64,000 nucleotides of DNA. It comes from Bicyclus anynana (lineage: Eukaryota > Arthropoda > Insecta > Lepidoptera > Nymphalidae). Location: positions 4,933,561 to 4,997,560 of the forward strand of contig NC_069093.1 in the NCBI RefSeq assembly GCF_947172395.1. Reading direction: 5' to 3'. The translations under genes were made by a program, and so were the position numbers. Shown piece after piece: positions 9,955-23,100 of this stretch (position 1 is its first letter; every line of letters begins with the position of its first letter). The notes beneath the pieces were generated by a model. It searched no databases, was not told where the DNA came from, and was given only the letters and a program-made list of their open reading frames with translations.

Positions 9955-11872
9955 GTTGACTTCAATTCTTCGTCAAGTGAATGCTTACCATTAATTTGAA
10001 GTATTTCTTTTTTTAATATTTTCATTTTACGTAAATTATCAGGATTATAGATTGAAATTAGTTTTATGAATTATTATTTATCACAGATTGTTAAATTATG
10101 CATCAAATACCTATAGTTTCACCAACCGAGTTACAACTACAAAATTAAATAAATCCAGCAATATAGTGTAGCGGCATTATTAAATTCGATATGTGGTACC
10201 AATTTTAATCACAACAAAGTACAATAAAGGACAAATAGTTTAAATTTAAGTTCTCTTTAAGAAAGTTGAGTCTCAAAATACAGATCTGATTTTAAAGTAA
10301 ATTATAGTATTACAAGGAATAATTAATTATTTAAAATGGTAACAATTATTATTATGCAGGGCATAAGTGTGTATAAATGATGAGATAGTTGGCGCGGCCA
10401 ATACTCGTTCTCAGTGCCTATAGGATATAGCCGGAGAGCTGGTGGGTAAAAATGATGAGACGCTTGAAAATGTGAATGTTTGTACTGTAACAGCATCCAC
10501 AGTTTCTGCACTATGAGAGTAGAAACTGTGAATGATGTGATTTTTCGTCATTCATCCACTTCACCAAATTTTCTCACCAGCCCTTGGACCAATAGGTGTA
10601 AAGGTACCAATGTTTAAACAGAGATTCGAATATTTTCCCTACAATGTGATATATGATCGAATAATAATAAAGAATGTTGTGTAATCTGGCATTCAAGTGC
10701 GCTAGGTTCGTTTTATTTCGGTGGTTGAAAACGTGTGTAGTATGTAAGCTCGTCTGCGAGTAAATGATCGAGAGATGGACAAAAACTAGGCATGAAACAT
10801 GATAATGCTTTTGTGCATAAGCGTTTTGCATTGTACAATATCAAAAGATATATATTTTATGATCAATATTTTTTTATGAAATAAACTTAATACAAGTTGT
10901 GGAAACACTTTCTCCATTTATAATAGAGTAAAAAGAACAGAACTATAGTATATTATCTCAATATTAATATACCTTCAATACTGCAAATATACTTTTAATG
11001 TTGCTAAAATAAAATAAACAATACTTTATTATTTAATCTATGTATTTTGGACAATTCACTTCACTGACACATGAAGTCAATAAAGTTGTGTAGAGATTTC
11101 CACAGTATTCTATTTTATCATATGTATAACGACGTCATCTCTCGGTCTATAAAATTTGCAAACTGATTATTGATAGTGATCGTCGTTGGGTTCTGAAGCC
11201 TTGCCTTTAACGCTCTCTCTTGATATTATTGAAATTATTGTTACGGTTACCTATTGCAGGAAGCAAGTATTCTTTTAGATTTTAGGTCAGTTTTAAGAAT
11301 ATTGTAAATTTTTATTATATACTTAGTTGTAATGATGGTTCGTAAATTTATAGTTATTTATTTCCCATTTCGGTCAGTATTTAAATGTAAGTATTTTTTT
11401 TATTATTCTGGCGATTATTCGTTCGTAATTATAACAATAATTATATAATTAAGGATATATATTATGGTCTGTTTGAAGCAATAATAACAAATATGAATCT
11501 CCTTATACAAAAGTGCAAGCGAAGTCGTTATAGACATTATTTTTTAAAGTTTAAGGAAGTAGTTAGGACAGAACGGTGAAATTAGATGAGCAATAATAAA
11601 TTTTAAATCTTCCCATGACACGGTCTCTAAAATACTTATTGTAATGTGTATACATAGGTAGCATCGCACTTTTTGATCTGCATGATGCCGTTTATACTTA
11701 ATAATAATTAATATTTTTTCGGTATTAGTGTCTATACACACGTGCCACATTTCAACTGCTAGCCGATAGCAAAAGTGCAGTTGCAATACAGGTCTTATGC
11801 AGTTGACACGATAACTTTGAAATTGCCAACTGGCTGCATTTTATTAACAGCCATTTATTATTATATAAAGGT
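9955..11872. other. Intergenic, no gene seen; weak inverted repeat near 10420-10600
   Basis: No exon-like signal. Between about 10420 and 10600 the two sides are loosely complementary ('gagctggtgggtaaaaatga' against 'attttctcaccagccc'). A small perfect hairpin, cacagtttct / agaaactgtg, lies at 10498-10530. It may be an old MITE. The rest is AT-rich and featureless. Confidence 0.4.
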
Positions 11873-12111
11873 GCTGATAGACTTGAGCATTCATTTGTAA
11901 CAGAACATCGAGCGTTCGCCGTTTTTACATTTGTCGATCTGAACAACCAGCCGAGCCAAATATTGCTACGAACGTTTTGAGAATTCTTGCGAACGCTCGA
12001 TTCGAGCAAGCAAATCTGCTCGCTGAAATGCACGTAAATTTTCTCGTATTTTTCTGTAATATAACATTCACACGAATGCTTATTACAAGTGAATGCTCAA
12101 GTCTATCAGTA
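11873..12111. mobile_element. MITE with ~28-bp terminal inverted repeats
   Basis: The left end 'ctgatagacttgagcattca' is mirrored by 'gaatgctcaagtctatcag' at 12092-12110, continuing inwards to 'tttgtaa' against 'ttacaag'. The 239-bp body has no ORF and contains further partial palindromes around 'gaacgctcgattcgagc'. Target duplication not determined. Confidence 0.75.
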
Positions 12112-13363
12112 CTTTTAGGCGGGCCATTTTTTTAGTTTAATCGGTTGTTTCTAATCCAGTGAAAAGATATATGCAAGCTAATTCACGGTGACATGCTTCG
12201 CATATAGTTAAGAACTTCAAAAATATTCTGTTGATGTATTTTTATAAAAAAAAAATAATGTAAAAAAAGAAACTTGTATAGGGTACGCTTTTTGTTGGCA
12301 GTTTCATTGATAAAGTTAGTAATTGTCAAAGAGTTGTATCCCAATTGCAGTTGCAGTTGGCTGCAGTTAAAATGTGGCCCGTGTGTATGCACCCTTAGTT
12401 ACGTATATAGTTTAGTTTTAATCGTTGAAAGTGTAAGGAACCAATATTGAATATTCCACAGCATTGAATGTTGCGCATTCCGTGTGAGCATTCGATACGA
12501 GCACGCAATAACCAAATCGTCGTGGCATTATCTTTTTTTTAATTTTACTAGAATCACCTCATTGTGGTCAGTGTTTATGTAAATAATTGTTTTTTGAAAG
12601 CGGAAAAGCATTTACATTACTTGTAATTAACTCGGGGCTGTTTTATTATTTTTTTTTTTTTGGCCAATCGTCTATACTCTATAATAACTCATTCGATCAC
12701 CGTCCTTTTACTTAACGTCTCTACTTAATTTAGTATTAATTTATTTATTATTTGAACCCCCCCACGGGCCAGTATACAAGCAGTCTATGAGACATTGTGA
12801 TATCTTTAGCTAGATCTTGCTTACATTTCGTACGTTCGTAACTACGTAATATCTGTTGCTGCTTCTATTTATATGCGCATTATATTATCATGTGATGCGT
12901 GACTAATATTGTCGTATTCGAAAAGCTTTAAAAATTGAGATTATTTATCCTTTAATAATTGGGAACTCTGTATAGTTGTCGATGCTGTAATGATTCTTAG
13001 CATCGCTTACTCATTCATAATATCGTGTGTAAATCTGCAATCTACCTTGACAATAAAAATGTTAGACCAATAAGCAGGTAAATTACTGTAATATTTTTCT
13101 TTATAGTCTATATTATCTCAAATATTTGCTCTCTATAATATTTTTCAGCTCTCTTTTATCGATATTTGAATAGTTTGAAATTCACTCATTCATCTCTATT
13201 TTTGATGAACGTCCGGTGATATTGTTAGATTTGGTTAGGAAATGTATCCCACGATTAAGTTCAGTGATTTTTTTTTCTCGTAAGGATCGAAATAGTTTTA
13301 TGGTTACGTCATATTAGTTTAGGGTCGCCGCTAACTTTGCAGTTAGGTCACATAGCTCACGTT
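12112..13363. other. Intergenic, nothing recognised
   Basis: AT-rich DNA with poly-T runs. A short stretch near 12446-12510 shares 'gcattc' and 'gagcacgcaat' style motifs with the MITE just upstream. No coding or RNA feature is supported. Confidence 0.5.
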
Positions 13364-13665
13364 CATGGGCGTAGTGAGGTACGGGCAGGGTAGGGCAGTT
13401 TACCCCCTCCCCCTCTCCCCCCTAGACGAGCGATCGATCTATGGGGATTCATATTAAATTTCAAGATATTCAAAGATTTAACTAACTAATTCTTCGATAC
13501 GATAAAGTGACCATATGTGGATGATCGGACGAAACTGAGGCTGAAACTGATATTCGGTTTCGGCCATAAAAGTAGTTTCGATCAGACAGTATCAATTTGT
13601 AATATGAAATAGTCAATTTAAGTATATCTGACCCCCCCCTGGATAGAATCCTGGCTACGCCCATG
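13364..13665. mobile_element. MITE with CATGGGCGTAG ends
   Basis: It starts 'catgggcgtagtgagg' and ends 'cctgg' plus 'ctacgcccatg', so the terminal inverted repeats are about 11 bp. The interior includes 'tcaagatattcaaagattta' and 'gacagtatcaatttgtaata'. A partial second copy is at about 41160-41323. No transposase. Confidence 0.75.
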
Positions 13666-15129
13666 CTTACATTTGCTAACTTTGTGACTTCATCACTAAG
13701 TTTGAACTTGGATTGACTTCACTTGGTTATCGTCACCTGGAGCCAGGTGCCAGCTGGAATTGAGCGCTTACTCATACAGTACAATGCTGAGCTAGCCTTT
13801 TTCAAGGTTGTGCCAAACATAAAGTGGTGTTCGATGCTTTCACTACTTGGGTTTTTGTCTCGACATGCCCAAAGAATACAATTGGTGTAAGGCATTGTGA
13901 TTTCTGGCACAACTTTAAAATAAACATCTTTTCTTTCTTTCCTCGGTCACCGCTGACTTTGTGACGACGTTGCTGCGACTTATGACTACAATACATGTTC
14001 AAGGCTTTAACTAACTGTGGTTACGTCACAAGTTTTAATCTTCCCTAACTATGTAATGGGTTGATGCATAATTATCCGCCGTTTTTCACCAGTGAAAAGT
14101 AGCGTTTTGTTTATTATTTTTGTATAAAAAAAAAACTTTTATTGTTTTGGAAAAATGTGTGTCGAAAACCATATTCACATTCGCTATATTGTGTTCTACC
14201 ATTTCGAAAAAGGGTGGAAAGCAGCGCAGTTATTTTGCGATCTCAACGAATTTTTTTGGTTAGAAGGAAATCGGCAAAAGTCAATGTAAGGATTGACCGT
14301 TTTAAATCAGTTGATTGCTAGCTTAGATAGGATAAGTCAGGAAGAGATCGGCAATGCGATTTCAGAATTTGCAATAAGATTTACGACAATTTGGATGACT
14401 TGGTGGCAGATATCGTGAATCGCCTCTAAGAATCGTGTCCTCTCAGCTCGCGGAATCGACCATCTACCATGCAATTGAGAACCAGTAAAGTAGATGATGA
14501 GTGCGCTCCCGAATAACATGTTTTTGTCAGTTATTGTTGTTGACTTTGTTAAATACGATTTATTGGAAAAACTCCGGTTAATTATGCATCAACAAAATAC
14601 TTTCGTCAGTTTCCGGCCTCCGCTAATTTGTTGGTACGTCATATAGTCTACGGTCTTCACTAACATTACTGCACGCAGTAGTGATACAGTATTATTTTTT
14701 ATTCATATTATATTACTCTGTACATTTTTTTCTTAGTTTTATTTTGTTTGTAGTTGTCGCGTTGAAATATACCATTGGTGTAACAATTGGTTAAATCTTT
14801 TTTTTTTTTGAGATAAAAAACAATCACCTCATAGCAATATATACTATTTTTATAAACCTGGTTTTAGTAATATTTTCTGAAGATTGTATTCAATCAATAT
14901 GATATTCTATTTATTTCCTCGAATATGGGTAGTAAATGGTAGGTGTAGTCAATCTATTCCGGGTCCGTTTGGCTTTTGATATACATAGTTGTAAAACGAT
15001 AGACAAAGCGTATAGACTATAGGTTGTCTGTATAAACTGAAGAAGCGATATTACTGAGGACACGCACACATAACTAGTTTAACACACGAACACGCCTGTC
15101 AACGTCTATCTGATTTTTTCCTGATTGTG
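13666..15129. other. Intergenic, nothing recognised
   Basis: Short ORFs are present but none resembles a known domain, and there is no splice pattern supporting exons. Confidence 0.45.
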
Positions 15130-15340
15130 TATGTGCCTTAGGCATATTGGGACCTCAGTGGAGTCACAGGGAGTTTTGGCCGAGCGCAGAAGCATCGCTT
15201 GATGAGGCCTGAAGGCAGAACAGATGGACGGAACGACTCTCTAAAGGCGTCTCTTCTGAGATTCTTACCTCGGCTCGGCCGTTCGGGAAGGGTGTTTTGG
15301 CCTGAGTGTATAAAAGAGCACCCCGAGATCGTGAGTTAAA
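15130..15340 (+). repeat. LINE-like fragment (inverted partner of 7850-8040)
   Basis: GC-richer than its surroundings. It contains 'ttcgggaagggtgttttggc' and 'ggaacgactctctaaaggcg', the reverse complement of parts of the GATA intron repeat. No intact protein. Confidence 0.55.
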
Positions 15341-18300
15341 AAACTCACGTCCCAGGTGAGTTCAGATAATTTGGACCTCGTCTTCGCCGGCGAAGACTCT
15401 GTTGTGGTCGTGTTGTTTGCGAAGCTTTGTCGGTTGTTATGTCATCGTCAGGATCGTAAAGCCAGACGGACTTCCCGTAATAGGTTGTCAGTATTCACAA
15501 TAGTCAGGCATGACAGTGCGTTCACAAATTTAAAATTTCGATACATACAAAATTAATGTTGCAGCTGCGTTTTATTATACATTATGGTTATTTATTGTAA
15601 ACGTAGGTTAATTTTACGGATTACGGTGTTAAGATTACGATGAACAATGTATATCAAGTTACTAACAAACCGGTTGTGTCGTGTGTGCTTACGTCTAACA
15701 AGCATGTGTTTGTGATTACGTCTTACGTTACGTCTGCGTATGTGTGTACGCGTATGTGTTTGTGTGTGTGTGCACGCACACAGGGTAGCAATTATGTGTT
15801 TCGTGAATATTATAATTTATGCTGAAATATTGGCCACGTGTATTCGAAACAATTCCACATTGTAACTATGCGATGATAAGACTGATGGTCACTCTCTAAA
15901 CTGTCTTCTCATTTATTTTGTTGTACGTATTATATTCTGGAAACCTTAGTAGGGGATTGCAAAGAAATGAAAATGGACTTAATGCTCTTAACTTTAAAGT
16001 TTCAAATTCAGTACTACAGAATTTTGGTTTACAAAGGTTTCGACAGATTCGCTGCCTTTTGATGTATGGACGTTTCAACCTTGAAACTATTGCATTAAAT
16101 CCATTTTGCTAGATATTACTTTGATTTGTGTAGTCCCCTACTAAGAGTAGATACTCCTTCGCAATGGAGTTTGGTATTATCGATAAAAGTATTTTAATTC
16201 GATAATTAATTATGTGATATGTGTTTGTGTATTTCCGAAAAGCAATAACATTGTGATAACTAATTGTGAGCAATTGTATGCACTAAACTGAGTATTTGCA
16301 TAATGTAAAATGTCAATTAAAAAAAATAATAATGTACTGGATTATGAATATTTAAGCTTGATTTTTTTTTATTTCAGACTAAAACTAAGCGCGCATGTAC
16401 TTTTTTTCTGGCTTCAGATTGTGTAGTGTTGAAATGGTTACTTTGTTTTATTATTTTTTTAAGACAGTTTGGCTTTGGTTGTATTGGTAAGGCAGATGAC
16501 AGTAGTTTAATACACTTTCAGTTTATGCACACACAATTATACAAGTTCGTTTGTGTGTGTAAACTGAAAGTCAACAAAGCAGAAACGCATATTTAAATTA
16601 TTGCTGCAATGGCAGAATTATTTACTGTTTTTCAGAGGCAGATAATAATGTAATAAAGATAAATTGGAAATATGCATGTGATTATTTATATTCCTTATTG
16701 GTATGTATTCATACTGACAAAAATAATTTACTCAGTTTCAATTAGATATTAAAAAATGTGTAAAATCCCCGGGATATTCAATAATAGTGGTTATAACGTT
16801 CGCCATTGGTTTGAAAAGTGACGTCATTTTCTATGCTAATAAATTCAGGCAGACTATAAACTTGTTGTCTTTTGAGGTTTGTGATGTCGAAGTTAGCAGG
16901 CTTAAATGACGGTGTAATAATATATTCATATACTTTAATAGTTTATTTTGCACAAAATAATAATGTTTTATCTTGGGACTTAATTTATCATAGTGTTGTT
17001 ATCGCAAAAATCGTTTAAAAGTATAAAAAAATACATGCATAGTTCCTATTAATATGTTTTGTTCGCGCTCCTTTATTTCCTTCCATAAATGAAACTGTCT
17101 CTACACCTTAATATTACAACTAAAAACAAACATCCATTTTTGAAAAACGTAGCTATAATATATGTAGGTATTTCGTAATGTCAATTATGTAAAATTTTTA
17201 CGTGTTTTCATAATGTAATGTAATGTAATGTTTATCTAAAATTTAAAACTTTACCAGTGACATGTGCGTTTAGTTTTACCCACGTACTAAAGTGTAAAGG
17301 TTGTATAAATACATACATAACATTTTGTCTTCTTCTTTCGAATAAAAAATATAGTGAAGATAGAAAAAGTAATAATTGTGTAACTATCCACTTACAATGT
17401 AATGCTACGTAAGACAGATATAAGGAAACTTTAAATTATTTTTATATATTGAAAATTACCCAGAGATTATTTAACTTTCCAGTTTAAAACAATTCCATAT
17501 AAATGTAAGCTTAAATAAGATCTTCCGTGACATTGTATAGCAATATAAAATTGCCTTTAATTATTATGAGACACTAATTAACTTCGATGTTGTATCAGTT
17601 TTATATAAAAATAGTGTAATGTCTAGTTTCCAGTAAGCTTAATGGCCAGTGCACATATAGGCGAGACCTATCTTTTTATGGTTGGGGAGCCCACAGTGCT
17701 AAGTAAGGATTTACTCGAGCGTTGATGGACCTTGTTGCATTTGGTAAAATTAGATGTCATTAGATGTCAGTAAAAAGAATAAATGTTCATTTAATGCTTT
17801 CAGTGGTAGAGGAAGCGTCTACAGATTTTATTATTATGCGAAAATCGGCAGATTAATATATATTTTATTATTGTGGACAACTAAAAAGAAACTACCGTAA
17901 TCACGGTTTAAGAATTCTCAGACAAGCTGATTTTATGCAACATTGTAACCCTCCCTTAGGTTACTTTACCTAATAAAATCATCAGATTTTCGAAATGTAA
18001 AACTAACTATTACTACCTTACATTTTTCTGACGCGTGCTGGTTCAGTATTTTTCAGGACAGATTTTTTTGAATTCCCTAAATGTACCATTAAATGTAATA
18101 TGCAAGGTAGCCTCCCCTCTTATGTTCATCTGCCGCGCTCGAGTAGATCCCTAAAATACCCTCTTGGACTCCCCTACTAATGTGATTTATCATCAATTTT
18201 ATTCGTTACAAAGAAAATAGCGTGATATGGATAATCGGTTTTATTTATTGGAGAAAATCTTATTTTTCTGTAATAATTGATTCTATTCGATTGCTTAATT

Positions 18301-18790
18301 TATTTTTTTAATTTTGATTAAAATAGATATTTTTATTTATTACTTCTTGATTTATGTTATGCGAATAATGACTTAACGCGGTCATGATAGGCACTTGTTA
18401 AAATAACGTGGGCCTACATAAATTAATTTTCATATGAATATTTGGTGTAGGTAGTGCCTTTGTGCATACTTCGTGGACATCTGAAAGTTCCTAAATTCGA
18501 TTATCGCCTATTGTAACTATTGTGGTACCCAATCTTGTATTGTTGTACCCAATCAATGTTCTAAGGTATTTGAAGAGGATGCAATATTTTTCTTTACTTG
18601 TCAAGATTCAGATTGTCAGATGTCAGATTTGTCAATTATTTGAACGAAGGTTAGTGTGACGCCAGTCTGATTACACAATCGTATTTAATTTTATTTTAAA
18701 TAATAATAATAAGATTTGTCCATACTATCCCAGTTCAGTGATAATCTTAATCTTAATTAAATAATAAATATGGTATTTTAAGCGACTCAG
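15341..18790. other. Intergenic DNA with a hairpin at 16514-16571
   Basis: No gene is recognised. A near-perfect inverted repeat lies at 16514-16536 and 16551-16571 (actttcagttta ... taaactgaaagt, each with a CA/TG run). It could be a small MITE. A short (TG)n run lies at about 15740-15780. 'taatg' repeats four times near 17212-17231. Confidence 0.45.
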
Positions 18791-18794
18791 AAGT

Positions 18795-18875
18795 AGTAAC
18801 CCATAAAGAATTACACAACAAGAAATATGGACGGGTCGAACGCCACGAGTATACTGAAGCCGACCGCACGACGAG
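18795..18875 (+). repeat. 80-bp block shared with the GATA intron
   Basis: Same block as 7165-7245. The short ORF that starts here (18827) begins inside the repeat and shows no domain, so it is not called as a gene. Confidence 0.6.
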
Positions 18876-19976
18876 CGGCTTGTATCGTAACTCGTTCCCG
18901 CGCAACCGATCGGTACCCCTCTCTAACTCCCCACTCTTTACGGAAACAAGTCGCGCTACCTGACGTCATATCCGTTACCTACAGTATTATTATCAGTCGT
19001 ATTTACCTATATCTTCCCAATTTAACATGTCTCGACTGTGGATTGGATGGAAACTATAAATTTTCTCGATTTAACTTAAATTTGTTAAAACGGCATTTAT
19101 ATAAATTCATTTGAAACTCATATTTTATTTTTATTTATTAACATATCGTTTGTATTGCATAAGATTAATGATAATGATCGTATTATCTGTTGGTTGTAAA
19201 ATTACCACGGTTTTGTTTACCTACCCTCCATGTCGCGACTCTGCCCGCCTACATGTGCTCGAGCTCTAAAGGACCATTACATTTGTTGATTGTTATCGTC
19301 ATAACGTATATTGTATAGTCATTTCAACGTAAGTTTCAGCATAAATTATCCGTTAAGTACCGCCACTGATCTACGCCGCATCGCTTCAAATGTGAACCTT
19401 AAATTGTGTCCCGTAAGGTTGCGTTTCATGCATACATTGTAGACCAATAAGAAGATCTAATTATGACACGATAATTTATCACGTCATCATTCTCTAATCT
19501 TATTGGCTTATTGCATTAGATGAGATTTTAGCTGGTCATAAAAGGGTCAAGGAATCTCAAAATCGTGCAGTATTGTAGTGGATGCGGTGTGTGTTGGTGG
19601 CAAGCATTGTGATGATCGCGATAGTTCGCACGTCGGGAATACTCATTGTGAAACATTAATTATTGTTGTATAGATGATAAATAATGTGACTTACGCAGGG
19701 ATGGATACTTAAATTATTAAATTTTAACTGATATATTGGCTATGTAGTGAGTAGAATATTTTTTTACAAATAAAAATATAGCAGCTATAAAATTGTTGTT
19801 TATTTTTCCGTCCTTATTTACTGGTAGGTATAAGTTTGTTCCGCCAGCTCTTCATTCAGAAAAAAGGTTACTTATAATAAGCTAAACTCATAAAAAATAA
19901 TATCAATTATTGTTGTCTATCTAACTAGCTCATGAGGGCGCAAAAAAGAAATAAAGAAAACATTTTTAATACAAAT
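18876..19976. other. Intergenic, nothing recognised
   Basis: AT-rich; no exon, repeat with a second copy, or RNA gene was seen before the WDR3 3' end. Confidence 0.45.
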
Positions 19977-19982
19977 TTTATT
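19977..19982 (-). terminator. Candidate poly(A) signal of WDR3
   Basis: TTTATT on the plus strand gives AATAAA on the minus strand 24 bp after the WDR3 stop codon. Its closeness to the stop makes a short 3' UTR plausible. Confidence 0.5.
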
Positions 19983-20005
19983 CATAATATATATTAATAA
20001 CTAAA

Positions 20006-20170
20006 CTATGTAACAGTGACGATAGGTCGTTTGACCGCCTGTCTTGTCCTAGCGCGTTTGTCGCGCGTCCGTCGCGCGACTGTCGCGTCGTGGAAGAGTT
20101 GCTCATTGTCGGCCGCCTCGATGTCTCTACGCATCCATTGCAGGGCGTGCAAATTGTATCCTACCATGTC
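20006..20170 (-). CDS. Wdr3: WDR3 last exon
   Basis: Acceptor 'ttttctgcag', then 54 codons and TAG. The start DMVGYNLHAL fits the end of the Utp12 domain (vertebrate RDVIGFN region as I recall it). The tail is very basic (ARRTRDKRARTRQ), as in other family members, and ends KRPIVTVT. Confidence 0.9.
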   Translation of the reverse strand, partial: DMVGYNLHALQWMRRDIEAADNEQLFHDATVARRTRDKRARTRQAVKRPIVTVT

Positions 20171-23100
20171 CTGCAGAAAAGAGATATGTATTGATTTAAT
20201 GAATCCGAGACCTCTTAGTTCACTATATTACTACAGCAAAAGAGAAACAGCATTACAATATGGTTTAATTTTTTTGACGTATAAAATATAGCCTATAGCA
20301 CTCGGGGATAGTGTAGCTTCCCAACAGTAAAAGAGTTTCAAATCAGTGCAGTAGTTTCAGAGCCTATTCAATGCAAACAAACAAACAATCAAATCATTCT
20401 TCTTTATAATATTAGTCTTGATAAGCACCATATCGTATCAGCCCTATTAAAAGACTTACAGCGCTATTAGAAGTATTTTTTTGAGCTCCTTATTCATAAG
20501 TCATTAAGGTATGATTTTCTATGCAAGTACATAATATTTTCAACTTACAGCAGGGTTATTATGTAACTCGGTGTTTCATTTTAATAATAAGTCACTACAT
20601 CGTTTATCGTCGTATTTTCGTAATCGTTATCATATAACATAGATATTTTAACTAAATGATCTTGACTACGTCATTTTACATCAAATGGCAGTGGTTTTTT
20701 TGTTTTACGATCATCAAAGATGATTATCTCAATGAAATTACGCAAATAAATATTTATCGTTGAAATAATCTTACTACTTGCTACTACTACTTCTATATTA
20801 CTGCCACTTTACGTAAAATGAAAATACTTATGGCATTTCGTTGAAAATAATATGAAATATGCATAAACAAAAAAAAATGAAAAACGTAGAAACTCATTAC
20901 TTGAATGGTACAACGATTACATAATTACCCTGTAGGGCACACTAGGTTTTGGTGAGACGGGGCTGCCGCCGTACTAGAGATATGCTTGCATACAAAATCG
21001 ATCCCTATCCAGAAAGCACACTCCTACTAGCGAAAAAAATACTTTGAAGTATTTTATTTTGCTGATTCGATTTTGATTCTTATACCATTACACAATATGG
21101 ATTACTTTCTTTTTGCACAGGCGACCACTGCCAACTAGCTTTAAGTATTTAAAACCTGGTATTTAGTCCTCTAATAACCCTATTTTTGAGACTAAAAGCC
21201 CTGGTATTAGATTTAGTAAGTATGTCTCAACTCTCTGGTTCTGGTCTTTACTCTACCACTTTCTATATGTGAAACAAACAGAGTGAAGCAGTTTTTAAAA
21301 ATTCTGTTTCAATTTGCTATGTCACACTTTTTTAAATTTTGCGTTATTATTTTGTGGTTCCTCCAAGATTACAACGCGAGCGCGTCCTAACATACTACTA
21401 GCGCCATCTAGTACAGTAGGGATAGTTTAGATATAAAATTATAATGCTAGTGGAAACAGGTGGAGTGACGATTAATCAGATTGCAGGTAAAACATGACAA
21501 CGAACAGCCAGAGACAGAATACAATGGCTACAATTGGAGGAGGCTTTCACTGCTATATGCAGTCTTAACAAAAAATAATAATAAAATAAAAATTAACACT
21601 ACTAACATAATATAAAATTAGATAATATCAACTAACCCACTAACAATCTACAAAACTTCCTCCCGTCACATACGTCCTCTAAAACAGCTCAGATTTTGAT
21701 GTTTTTTTTTAAAGCCTTGTTTTTTTATGTTATTTAAAGCAGCAGCTCTCGATCTCGCACGCTGCGCTGAACGTTTGTATACACTCACCCGCTGCTCGGT
21801 GAGGCGCATGGTCGCCTTGGCCTGTATCTGTATGAGGTGCTTGAGCAGGCCGCGGCTGGCCACGAGCGGCGCGCGGTGCACGCGCAGCAGGAACAGCGCC
21901 AGGCGGCACAGCAGCTCGGCGTGGTCGGCGCGCTCCAGCAGCGCGGGCAGCATGCGGACGATCTCGCACGCTGCGCTGAACGTTTGTATACACTCACCCG
22001 CTGCTCGGTGAGGCGCATGGTCGCCTTGGCCTGTATCTGTATGAGGTGCTTGAGCAGGCCGCGGCTGGCCACGAGCGGCGCGCGGTGCACGCGCAGCAGG
22101 AACAGCGCCAGGCGGCACAGCAGCTCGGCGTGGTCGGCGCGCTCCAGCAGCGCGGGCAGCATGCGGACGATCTCGTACGCTGCGCTGAACGTTTGTATAC
22201 ACTCACCCGCTGCTCGGTGAGGCGCATGGTCGCCTTGGCCTGTATCTGTATGAGGTGCTTGAGCAGGCCGCGGCTGGCCACGAGCGGCGCGCGGTGCACG
22301 CGCAGCAGGAACAGCGCCAGGCGGCACAGCAGCTCGGCGTGGTCGGCGCGCTCCAGCAGCGCGGGCAGCATGCGGACGATCTCGCACGCTGCGCTGAACG
22401 GCAGCAACAGGAGGGCCTCTTCTAACTCGCTATAATAATGTTTTGGCTATAAAATATGTTGAAAAATCCGTCTGATCCGGATAGTGCACAATATAAATAA
22501 TAAATATCTCATAATGTAGCATGATATCGTTTCATTAAATGTGTGAATTTGCTGTATAAAACGGCAAAAGTTTAAAATAACACTATAGTTACCTATAGCA
22601 TATCTTCTGCTGATAACTCTAATATATGATCTAATATATTATTTACCTAAAGCGTATTCTATGCTGATGAGACCCTAATATATTATCATTACCTAGATCA
22701 TATCCTGAGTGATGAGATTCTAAGTTATTGTTACCTAGAGCAGCATTTCCCAACCTTTTTTAGCCACGGACCCCTAGGAAATCAAGCACTGTTTTCGCGG
22801 ACCCCCTTAATAAAATAAACAGTGTCAAAAGTGGATACTAACTGCCACAAACTTCTTACAAGTAATTTCATGAGTGGAATAAAGTTATTCAATACTTCAA
22901 ATATTGCTTCACCGGTAGTGTGCGAAGGCAGAGGTAAACAAAATAAAAATAAACATTTGCAAGCAAGTTGGCATAATTTCTAATATCTGTGTTAGTAAGT
23001 CTCTCTCATCTGAAAAGAAAAAATCTGCTAGCTTTAAGTAAACGTAGCGATTACGAGATATTAGTATTTATGTATGGTCCAAAGATGACACCGCGGACCC

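Noticed and set aside
21666..22435. Several 90-200 aa ORFs on both strands rich in Arg and Ala
   Set aside because: They are frame shadows of the GC-rich exon 15 array; only the frame joined to the 22430 acceptor matches WDR3.
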